NCBI GenBank assembly: GCA_013698135.1
Contig: JACCVM010000268.1
Location: 1-5,060, forward strand
Length of the DNA: 5,060 nucleotides
Source: Euzebyaceae bacterium
Lineage (GTDB): Bacteria; Actinomycetota; Nitriliruptoria; Euzebyales; Egibacteraceae
Reading direction: 5' to 3'
A program made the translations under genes and the position numbers. This document shows positions 1-5,060 of the stretch, piece after piece; position 1 is the first letter of the stretch; every line of letters begins with the position of its first letter. The notes under the pieces are model-generated. The model did no database searches and was not told the origin of the DNA. It worked only from the letters and a program-made list of their open reading frames with translations.

Positions 1-665
1 GCTCCGGGGCGCACCTGCAGCGTGCGCTGACGGCCGTCGCGGCGCGTGCGGTTGATCTGCGGGTGCTGTTCCTAGAAGCGTCCGATGACGCGCTGCTACA
101 GCGCTACGACGCCGCCCGCCGGGTGCATCCCTTGGCGGCGCAGGATCGGGTGTCCGACGGCATCGCGCGCGAGCGCGAGCTGCTGGCCGATCTGCGGGAG
201 AACGCCGATCTGATCGTCGACACGTCCGAGTTGACGGTGCATGACCTGCGAGACCGACTCGTCGACGCCTTCGACGGGGGCAACAGCCCCGGTCTGGTCG
301 TCAATGTCGTGACCTTCGGCTTCAAGAACGGCAACCTGCGCGACGCCGACCTCCAGCTCGACGTGCGGTTCCTGCCCAACCCGCACTGGATCGACGACCT
401 GCGCCCGCTCACCGGCCTGGACGCGCCCGTGCGCGACTTCGTGCTTGGCCAGCCAGACACCGGCGTGTTCCTCGAACGCCTACGGTCGCTGTTCGACTTC
501 TTGTTACCCGCGTACGTCCGCGAAGGCAAGCACTACCTCACCATCGGCGTCGGTTGCACCGGCGGCAAGCACCGGTCGGTCGTGCTGGGCGAGGTCCTCG
601 CCGACCACCTGCGCACCCTCGGGGTGACGGTGCAGGTCGACCATCGCGACCGGGGCAAGGAGTGA
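1..665 (+). CDS. rapZ: RapZ-family nucleotide-binding protein (RNase adapter / YvcJ type), 5' end cut off by the window
   Basis: This is the C-terminal part of a RapZ/YvcJ P-loop protein. The frame is open from the window edge (first whole codon at base 3) to TGA at 663-665, giving 220 visible residues. The family is usually about 285-290 residues, so roughly 65-70 N-terminal residues, including the Walker A loop, lie upstream. The GTG at 63 sits inside the conserved RVLFLEAS strand and is not the true start. Visible signatures are RVLFLEASDDALLQRY with ARRVHPLA (end of the kinase-like domain), DVRFLPNPHW and LRPLTGLD, and the C-terminal GCTGGKHRSV block at 552-581. In E. coli RapZ binds the small RNA GlmZ and controls glucosamine-6-phosphate synthase. 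In Gram-positive bacteria the protein hydrolyses nucleotides and its role is less clear, so the RNA-adapter function should not be assumed here. The usual FGFK(Y/H)GxPxxAD motif reads FGFKNGNLRDAD, without the proline. whiA follows after 10 bases. Family assignment is very secure. Confidence 0.96.
   Translation, partial: SGAHLQRALTAVAARAVDLRVLFLEASDDALLQRYDAARRVHPLAAQDRVSDGIARERELLADLRENADLIVDTSELTVHDLRDRLVDAFDGGNSPGLVVNVVTFGFKNGNLRDADLQLDVRFLPNPHWIDDLRPLTGLDAPVRDFVLGQPDTGVFLERLRSLFDFLLPAYVREGKHYLTIGVGCTGGKHRSVVLGEVLADHLRTLGVTVQVDHRDRGKE
657..662 (+). promoter_or_regulatory. Shine-Dalgarno AAGGAG for whiA, inside the end of rapZ
   Basis: AAGGAG forms the last codons of rapZ and lies 13 bases before the whiA ATG at 676, longer than the usual 5-9 bases. 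A second purine run, GAGAGG (670-675), touches the start codon and is too close to act as a normal site. No alternative in-frame start between 657 and 676 fits better, and MGFTDEVRDEL matches known WhiA N-termini. The arrangement suggests that ribosomes ending rapZ translation help start whiA. Confidence 0.5.
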
Positions 666-675
666 GACCGAGAGG

Positions 676-1614
676 ATGGGCTTCACCGACGAGGTGCGCG
701 ACGAGCTGGCCCACGCGCCACTCGGCCCCGAATGCTGTCGGCGGGCCGAAACCTCGGCGATGGTTCGGTTGGGCGGCTGGCTGCACCTGACGACAGCTGG
801 CGCCGGCTGGGTGGTGACCTTGACCAGCGGTGCGGCCACGCGGCGCCTGCACGCGGCGTTGACCCAGCTGCTCGGTTCGCGCCCGCAGGTGCAGGTCCAC
901 CAGCCGACCGCGCTGCGCGCGGGCAGCTACCGCCTGTCGCTGGCGCAGCCAGTCCTTCCCGCGCTGGCCTGGCTGGGAGTGATGAGCCGCAACGGGCAGC
1001 CCGTCGATGCCGTCCCCGCCCAGCTCGTCGCCACCGCGCACGACAGCAGCGCCTACCTGCGCGGCTGTCTGATGGTGGCCGCCAGCGTCAGCGATCCCCG
1101 TAGTGCGCCGCATCTGGAGCTGCGGGCTCCCGGCCAGGGGACTGCGGCGGGATTGCGGCGCCTGCTGGTGCGCTGTGGCGGACGGGGGGCACATGCCGCG
1201 CAACGCTGCGATGGCTGGCGCGTGCACTGCAAGTCCGGTGAGGCCATCGGCGCCGTCCTCGCCCGTGCTGGCGCGCACCGCGCCTTCCTGGCCTGGGACG
1301 CCGCGCGGTTGCGCCGCGAGCTGCGCGGGAACGCCAACCGCGCCGCCAACGCCGACCGGGCGAACCTGGGTCGGGCGGTGGCGGCCTCCACCCGGCAGGT
1401 GGCAATGATCGAGGCCGTCGTGGCAGCGCTGGGGTGGGACCGTCTCCCTGAGTGCCTGCGCACGACAGCGCTCGCCCGGTTGGCCAACCCGCAGGCCAGC
1501 CTGGCCGAGCTCGGCGCGCTGCACGATCCCCCCGTGGCCAAGGCAACAGTGCATCGACGGCTGGTCCAGCTGGCGGCGATGGCCTCGGGATTGGGGCGGC
1601 CGGGGGGCAGCTAG
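676..1614 (+). CDS. whiA: WhiA-family DNA-binding regulator
   Basis: This 312-residue protein is close to the usual WhiA length. Its N-terminus (MGFTDEVRDELA, then CCRRAETSAMVRLGGWLHL) is the WhiA N-terminal signature. Residues about 110-205 are the LAGLIDADG homing-endonuclease-like core: AYLRGCLMVAASVSDP at about 126-141 corresponds to the family's AYLRGAFLAGGSVSDP, which lacks the nuclease's catalytic acids. The C-terminal DNA-binding part has GAHRAFLAWDAARLRREL, NANRAANADRANL, and a helix-turn-helix region around 276-296 (LAELGALHDPPVAKATVHRRL). In Streptomyces WhiA acts with WhiB to switch on sporulation septation and cell-division genes. Non-sporulating bacteria keep it as a division or growth regulator, so sporulation cannot be inferred. 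The sequence is more divergent than its neighbours but shows no frame break. It follows rapZ by 10 bases, and the YvcK gene that normally separates them is missing. ATG at 676 is chosen by homology. Confidence 0.94.
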   Translation: MGFTDEVRDELAHAPLGPECCRRAETSAMVRLGGWLHLTTAGAGWVVTLTSGAATRRLHAALTQLLGSRPQVQVHQPTALRAGSYRLSLAQPVLPALAWLGVMSRNGQPVDAVPAQLVATAHDSSAYLRGCLMVAASVSDPRSAPHLELRAPGQGTAAGLRRLLVRCGGRGAHAAQRCDGWRVHCKSGEAIGAVLARAGAHRAFLAWDAARLRRELRGNANRAANADRANLGRAVAASTRQVAMIEAVVAALGWDRLPECLRTTALARLANPQASLAELGALHDPPVAKATVHRRLVQLAAMASGLGRPGGS

Positions 1615-1618
1615 AGTG

Positions 1619-1647
1619 TTGCCACGGCGTCATCAGCGTTGGACAAG
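1619..1647 (+). promoter_or_regulatory. Weak candidate promoter upstream of gap
   Basis: In the 54-base gap between whiA and gap, TTGCCA (1619-1624) is followed after 17 bases by GACAAG (1642-1647). The first element fits a -35 box well. The second matches the -10 consensus at only three of six positions and lacks the final T. This is the largest non-coding stretch in the window and the natural place for a separate start of the glycolytic genes, but the match could be chance. Confidence 0.2.
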
Positions 1648-1657
1648 GCCCCTTTCT

Positions 1658-1661
1658 GGAG
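1658..1661 (+). promoter_or_regulatory. Shine-Dalgarno GGAG deciding the gap start
   Basis: GGAG lies 7 bases before ATG at 1669. It supports that ATG rather than the in-frame TTG at 1639, which would add ten residues before the conserved Rossmann start. Confidence 0.7.
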
Positions 1662-1668
1662 CAGGCAC

Positions 1669-2673
1669 ATGGGCATCCGTGTAGGCATCAATGGCTTCGG
1701 CCGCATCGGCCGCAACTACCTGCGCGCGGCGGCGCAGACGGGCGCGGACATCGAGATCGTTGGAGTCAACGACCTCACCGACAACAAGACCCTGGCCCAC
1801 CTGCTGCGCTACGACAGCGTGCACGGCCGCTTTCAGGGCGTGGTCGAGGTCAACGACCGTGGCCTGGTCATCGACGGCAGGGAGGTCGTCGTCTCCGCCG
1901 AACGAAACCCCGCGGACCTGCCGTGGAAGGACCTGGGCGCCGACATCGTCATCGAGTCGACCGGCATCTTCACCAGCCGGGACAAAGCTGTCGCGCATCT
2001 GCCGGCCGGAGCCCGCAAGGTGATCATCTCGGCGCCAGCCAAGAACGAGGACGTCACCATCGTCATGGGCGTCAACGAAGACGCCTACGACGCCGCCAAC
2101 CACGACGTGATCTCCAACGCCAGCTGCACCACCAACAGCGTGGTGCCGATGGCCAAGGTCCTCGACGACAGCTTCGGCATCGAGCAGGGCTTCATGACGA
2201 CCGTGCACGCCTACACCAACGACCAGGGCACCCAGGACCAGCCCCACTCCGACCTGCGGCGCGCCAGGGCGGCGGCCGTGTCGGTTATCCCCACGTCCAC
2301 GGGCGCGGCCAAGGCCGCCTCGCTGGCGCTGCCACAACTGGAGGGCCGCCTTGACGGACTGGCCCTGCGCGTCCCCGTGCCGGACGGGTCGATCACCGAC
2401 CTCGTCGTGACGCTTGGCCAGGCGACCGACCGCGACGAGGTCAACGAGGCCTTCCGCAGTGCCGCGGAGGGCCCAATGCGGGGGATCCTGGAGTACACCG
2501 AGGACCCGATCGTGTCCGCCGACATCGTCGGCAACCTGCACAGCTGCATCCTTGACGGCCTGTCCACCATGGCCAACGGCTCGATGGTCAAGGTGCTGGG
2601 CTGGTACGACAACGAGATGGGCTACTCCGCTCGGCTCGTCGACCTCACCCAGTACGTCGGCAACAAGCTGTAG
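1669..2673 (+). CDS. gap: Glyceraldehyde-3-phosphate dehydrogenase, type I
   Basis: This 334-residue cytoplasmic enzyme, normally a tetramer, converts glyceraldehyde-3-phosphate, NAD+ and phosphate to 1,3-bisphosphoglycerate. The N-terminal Rossmann fold shows INGFGRIGRN at residues 7-16. Asp35 in VNDLTD is the acidic residue typical of NAD-preferring enzymes, so a glycolytic GapA-type role is likely. The active site is ASCTTN with nucleophile Cys153, paired with His180 in TTVHAYTNDQ. Phosphate-binding PTSTGAAKA starts near residue 208, and WYDNEMGYS near residue 312 closes the family pattern. Length is normal. Local oddities are DQPHSDLRRAR, where the family usually has DLPH or DGPH, and GNLHSCILD instead of the common GNPHSSIFD; neither touches the catalytic pair. 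The ATG at 1669 has a good ribosome site and gives the standard N-terminus. pgk begins 3 bases after the stop, so the two are almost certainly co-translated. Confidence 0.98.
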   Translation: MGIRVGINGFGRIGRNYLRAAAQTGADIEIVGVNDLTDNKTLAHLLRYDSVHGRFQGVVEVNDRGLVIDGREVVVSAERNPADLPWKDLGADIVIESTGIFTSRDKAVAHLPAGARKVIISAPAKNEDVTIVMGVNEDAYDAANHDVISNASCTTNSVVPMAKVLDDSFGIEQGFMTTVHAYTNDQGTQDQPHSDLRRARAAAVSVIPTSTGAAKAASLALPQLEGRLDGLALRVPVPDGSITDLVVTLGQATDRDEVNEAFRSAAEGPMRGILEYTEDPIVSADIVGNLHSCILDGLSTMANGSMVKVLGWYDNEMGYSARLVDLTQYVGNKL

Positions 2674-2676
2674 CGC

Positions 2677-3894
2677 GTGGAGCCGGACATCACGACGCCG
2701 CGCGCCGCGGCGGCCGGCATTCCCGGGATCGACACGCTGGAGGTCGAGGGTCGCCGGGTGCTGCTGCGTGCCGACCTCAACGTGCCGCTGGACGGTTCGG
2801 GCGTGGCCGACGATCTGCGCATCTCCGAGTCGTTGCCGACGATCCGCGCGCTGGCGGGTGCCGGCGCGCGGGTGGTGGTGATGAGTCACCTCGGCAGGCC
2901 CAAGGGCAAGGTGAGGGAGGAGTTGCGGCTCGTGCCCGTGGCGGCACGCCTGACCGAGCTGCTTGGTGCCCCGGTGGCGGCGGCGACCGATGTGGTGGGC
3001 ACCGACGCCCGGCGGACCGTCGATGCGCTGGACGACGGGCAGGTCGCGCTGCTGGAAAACCTGCGCTTCGAGCCGGGGGAGGAGGCCAACGACGACGCCT
3101 TCGCCGCCGCGCTCGCCGCGCTCGGCGACGCCTACGTCGGCGACGCCTTCGGAGCTGCGCATCGCGCGCACGCCAGCGTCGTCGGGGTGCCAGCCCGGCA
3201 CCAGCAGAAGGCGGCTGGTCTGCTGCTCGGCAAGGAGCTGGCGGCGCTGTCGCGGCTGTTGGATGACCCGCCGCGGCCGTTCGTGGCGATCCTCGGCGGC
3301 GCCAAGGTGTCCGACAAGCTGGGGGTGATCGACAGCCTGCTGGAACGGGTCGACCGTCTGCTGATCGGCGGGGCGATGTGCTTCACCTTCCTGCGGGCGC
3401 AGGGATACCAGGTGGGCTCCAGCAGGGTGGAGGACGACCAGTTGGACACCGTGAGCGGCTTGCTGGAGCGCGCGGAGCAGCGCGGCGTCGAGCTGTTGTT
3501 GCCCACCGACATCATCGCTGCGGACGCCTTCGACGCGGACGCCGACCACCGCCGTGTGTCGGCCGACGACATCCCGGACGGCTGGATGGGCCTGGACGTC
3601 GGGCCGGAGACCGTTGACCGCTTCGCAGCCGCGCTCGGCGACGCCGGCGCGGTGCTGTGGAACGGGCCGATGGGGGTGTTCGAGTGGGATGCCTTCGCCG
3701 CCGGCACCGAGGGGGTGGCGCGGGCGGTCGTCGCCTGCAGCGGCTTCACCGTCATCGGGGGCGGCGACAGCGCCGCGGCGGTGCGCAAGCTCGGCGTCAG
3801 CGAGCAGGTGTCCCATGTCTCGACCGGCGGCGGGGCGTCGCTGGAGTTCCTGGAAGGCCGCGAGCTGCCGGGCGTCGCTGCCCTGCGCGAGTAG
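2677..3894 (+). CDS. pgk: Phosphoglycerate kinase
   Basis: This 405-residue enzyme moves the acyl phosphate of 1,3-bisphosphoglycerate to ADP, giving ATP and 3-phosphoglycerate. The N-terminal substrate domain has RADLNVPLDG from Arg31, SHLGRPKG at 70-77, LLENLRF at 125-131 and DAFGAAHRAHAS at 156-167. The nucleotide domain has GGAKVSDKL with Lys210, WNGPMGVFE at 328-336 and GGGDSAAAV from 361. The C-terminus ends with STGGGASLEFLEG. The DLNVP form, rather than DFNVP, is common in actinobacteria. The GTG start at 2677 lies only 3 bases after the gap stop and has no clear Shine-Dalgarno sequence, which suggests translational re-initiation. It also places about 14 extra residues (MEPDITTPRAAAAG) before the usual N-terminus. 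No better in-frame ATG, GTG or TTG exists before the conserved VLLRADLNVP strand, so this start is preferred though not certain. tpiA follows after 16 bases. Confidence 0.97.
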   Translation: MEPDITTPRAAAAGIPGIDTLEVEGRRVLLRADLNVPLDGSGVADDLRISESLPTIRALAGAGARVVVMSHLGRPKGKVREELRLVPVAARLTELLGAPVAAATDVVGTDARRTVDALDDGQVALLENLRFEPGEEANDDAFAAALAALGDAYVGDAFGAAHRAHASVVGVPARHQQKAAGLLLGKELAALSRLLDDPPRPFVAILGGAKVSDKLGVIDSLLERVDRLLIGGAMCFTFLRAQGYQVGSSRVEDDQLDTVSGLLERAEQRGVELLLPTDIIAADAFDADADHRRVSADDIPDGWMGLDVGPETVDRFAAALGDAGAVLWNGPMGVFEWDAFAAGTEGVARAVVACSGFTVIGGGDSAAAVRKLGVSEQVSHVSTGGGASLEFLEGRELPGVAALRE

Positions 3895-3898
3895 CGGC

Positions 3899-3904
3899 GG
3901 GAGG
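3899..3904 (+). promoter_or_regulatory. Shine-Dalgarno GGGAGG for tpiA
   Basis: GGGAGG lies 6 bases before the GTG at 3911 in the short pgk-tpiA gap. It is the strongest ribosome site in the window and fixes the tpiA start, since the open frame itself extends far upstream through pgk. Confidence 0.75.
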
Positions 3905-3910
3905 CGACCT

Positions 3911-4687
3911 GTGGCACGAAGGCCGATCATCGCCGGCAACTGGAAGATGAACCTGGATCACCTGGAGGCGATCCAGCTGGTGCAGCGGCTCGTCTACCAC
4001 CTGGAGCCGCGCGACTACGAGGCCGCTGAGATCGTCGTCGTGCCCCCCTTCACCGCGCTGCGCAGCATCCAGACGCTGATCCAGGGCGACCGTCTCGACA
4101 TCGGGCTGGCCGCCCAGCAGTGTTCCGACGAGGAGTCGGGGGCCCTCACCGGCGAAATCAGTCCCCGCATGCTGGCGCGCCTTGACGTCGGCTACGTGCT
4201 GTGCGGCCACTCTGAACGGCGCGCGCTGTTCGGTGAGGCCGACGAGCTGGTCAACCGCAAGGTCCGCGCCGTGCTCGCACATGACATGGTCCCGATCCTG
4301 TGTGTGGGCGAATCCGCGGAGCAGCGTGACGCCGGCGAGGCGGAAGCCGTCGTGACCGGACAGGTGCTGGCATGCCTGGATGAGGTGTCCGCAGGGCAAG
4401 CCGCGACCATGGTGATCGCCTACGAGCCGGTCTGGGCCATCGGCACCGGCCGGACCGCCACCTCGGGGGACGCCAACGCGATGTGTGCGACGGTGCGCTC
4501 GGTCGTCGCCGGACGCTACGACCAGTCGGTGGCCGACCGGTTGCGAGTCCAGTACGGCGGCAGCGTCAAGCCCGGCAACGCCGCCGCGTTGCTGCGCCAG
4601 CCCGAGATCGACGGCGCGTTGGTGGGGGGAGCGAGCCTCGACGCCGACGACTTCGCCGTGATCTGCCGCTACCACCGAACCGGATAG
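3911..4687 (+). CDS. tpiA: Triosephosphate isomerase
   Basis: This 258-residue TIM-barrel enzyme interconverts dihydroxyacetone phosphate and glyceraldehyde-3-phosphate, feeding the Gap enzyme encoded two genes upstream. The catalytic set is complete: Lys12 in AGNWKMN, His100 in CGHSERR and Glu172 in AYEPVWAIGTG. The phosphate-gripping parts are also present, with loop 6 as GTGRTAT directly after the Glu segment, YGGSVKPGN, and GALVGGASLD near the C-terminus. HLEAIQLVQ near the N-terminus is typical of actinobacterial forms. The segment AAQQCSDEESGALTGEIS is looser than the usual AQN/AQD-xxxxxSGAYTGE pattern. Length is normal for a bacterial enzyme. GTG at 3911 is chosen because it has a strong ribosome site and gives the standard N-terminus; the frame is open much further upstream only as a shadow of pgk. 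In many actinobacteria secG follows, but here a BlaI-type gene does. Confidence 0.97.
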   Translation: MARRPIIAGNWKMNLDHLEAIQLVQRLVYHLEPRDYEAAEIVVVPPFTALRSIQTLIQGDRLDIGLAAQQCSDEESGALTGEISPRMLARLDVGYVLCGHSERRALFGEADELVNRKVRAVLAHDMVPILCVGESAEQRDAGEAEAVVTGQVLACLDEVSAGQAATMVIAYEPVWAIGTGRTATSGDANAMCATVRSVVAGRYDQSVADRLRVQYGGSVKPGNAAALLRQPEIDGALVGGASLDADDFAVICRYHRTG

Positions 4688-4709
4688 ACTTTCACCCCCG
4701 CAGCGAATC

Positions 4710-4713
4710 GAGG
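4710..4713 (+). promoter_or_regulatory. Shine-Dalgarno GAGG for the BlaI-type gene
   Basis: GAGG lies 6 bases before the ATG at 4720, within the 32-base gap after tpiA. It gives the repressor its own ribosome site. No convincing promoter, terminator or TACA/TGTA-type operator dyad is visible in that gap, so read-through from tpiA is plausible. Confidence 0.6.
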
Positions 4714-4719
4714 TGTGCG

Positions 4720-5060
4720 ATGCCCAAACGCCGATCTCAGCTGGACGGTGTGCTGGGGCCGCTCGAGTCCGAGGTGATGGAAGCCGTCTGGATTCGCGGT
4801 GACGCCACGGTCCGCGACGTGCACGAGGCCCTCGCCCTGCGCCGCGAAATCGCCTACACCACGGTCATGACGACCATGGGCCGCCTGGTCACCAAAGGGC
4901 TGCTGATCCGTGACGCGTCCGGGCTGGCCCACCGCTACCGCGCCGGCCTCAGCCGCGAGGAGTACGCCTACAGCACCGTGCACTCCGTGGTCGACTGGTT
5001 GGTCAACAGCTTCCCCGAACCCGCCATCAGCTATTTCCTGGACGTCGTCGACACCGAAGA
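4720..5060 (+). CDS. BlaI/MecI/CopY-family winged-helix repressor, 3' end cut off by the window
   Basis: The open frame starts with ATG at 4720 (MPKRRSQLDGVLGPLESEVM) and runs off the window after 113 complete codons without a stop. It matches the BlaI/MecI (Penicillinase_R) family: LGPLESEVMEAVW for helix 1, TVRDVHEAL for the next helix, AYTTVMTTMGRLVTKGLL for the recognition helix and start of the wing, then RDASGLAHRYRAGLSREEYAYS. The last visible part (VVDWLVNSFPEPAISYFLDVV) fits the helical dimerisation arm. Family members are about 120-140 residues, so only a short tail is missing. These proteins bind operators as dimers and are often inactivated by a membrane zinc protease of the BlaR1/M56 type encoded next door; that partner, if present, would lie beyond 5060. 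The target genes cannot be told from sequence: beta-lactam, cell-envelope stress, copper and other regulons are all known in the family. It sits 32 bases after tpiA on the same strand. Confidence 0.93.
   Translation, partial: MPKRRSQLDGVLGPLESEVMEAVWIRGDATVRDVHEALALRREIAYTTVMTTMGRLVTKGLLIRDASGLAHRYRAGLSREEYAYSTVHSVVDWLVNSFPEPAISYFLDVVDTE

Noticed and set aside
538..1554. Open reading frame of 338 codons on the - strand, opposite rapZ and whiA
   Set aside because: Low-complexity composition, no domain, and a full overlap with well-supported genes mark it as a shadow frame.
1452..2354. 300-codon + strand frame spanning the end of whiA and the first two thirds of gap
   Set aside because: It is out of frame with both genes, dominated by Arg, Gly, Pro and Gln, and shows no family signature.
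3090..3700. Repeated GACGCCTTCG-like words in pgk
   Set aside because: They encode the dipeptide Asp-Ala followed by Phe in unrelated parts of the protein and reflect codon preference, not a DNA repeat element.
3554..3910. Possible long N-terminal extension or fusion upstream of tpiA
   Set aside because: The frame is open here only as a shadow of pgk. The translated stretch is Arg/Ser/Ala-rich noise, and the GTG at 3911 has a strong ribosome site and gives the normal enzyme N-terminus.
1633..3939. Open reading frame of 768 codons on the - strand, opposite gap and pgk
   Set aside because: It lies wholly opposite two clearly real genes. Its predicted protein is rich in His, Gly, Val, Arg and Gln with no recognisable domain. 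Long antisense frames are expected in G+C-rich coding DNA because stop codons are scarce.
4688..4719. CACC (4693-4696) and GGTG (4712-4715) as a hairpin or operator dyad, and TAGACT (4685-4690) as a -10 box, before the BlaI-type gene
   Set aside because: The stem is only 4 pairs across a 15-base loop, which is expected by chance, and no matching -35 box lies at the right distance from TAGACT.

Overview
The window is about 70% G+C by eye, gene-dense and entirely coded on the + strand. Six genes follow each other with gaps of 3 to 54 bases. The order is rapZ (5' end cut off) - whiA - gap - pgk - tpiA - a BlaI/MecI-type repressor (3' end cut off). WhiA beside a gap-pgk-tpi cluster, the high G+C, the GTG starts and protein signatures such as RADLNVPLD in Pgk and HLEAIQLVQ in TpiA point to an actinobacterium. 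Several proteins, WhiA above all, match the Streptomyces or Mycobacterium forms only loosely. That suggests a deep or poorly sampled actinobacterial lineage, but the lineage is an inference and cannot be fixed from this window.

Layout: bases 1-665 hold the C-terminal three quarters of RapZ, a nucleotide-binding regulatory protein. Bases 676-1614 hold WhiA, a DNA-binding regulator with a catalytically dead homing-endonuclease fold. After a 54-base gap, the only place inside the cluster with room for a promoter, bases 1669-4687 hold three consecutive enzymes of lower glycolysis and gluconeogenesis: glyceraldehyde-3-phosphate dehydrogenase, phosphoglycerate kinase and triosephosphate isomerase. 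All the catalytic residues I looked for in these three are present. From 4720 to the window edge is a winged-helix repressor of the BlaI/MecI/CopY family, which runs off the end.

Together, TpiA interconverts the two triose phosphates, Gap oxidises and phosphorylates glyceraldehyde-3-phosphate, and Pgk recovers ATP from the product. The close spacing implies co-transcription, and gap-pgk and rapZ-whiA look translationally coupled. The upstream pair belongs to a conserved block that links cell-envelope and carbon control with growth or development.

The most notable points are two departures from the usual gene order. The YvcK/CofD-like gene that normally lies between rapZ and whiA is absent, and secG, which commonly follows tpiA in actinobacteria, is replaced at that position by the BlaI-type gene. 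I found no RNA gene, CRISPR array, mobile element or integration site, and no convincing sign of an undescribed system. This is mainly a conserved housekeeping region.
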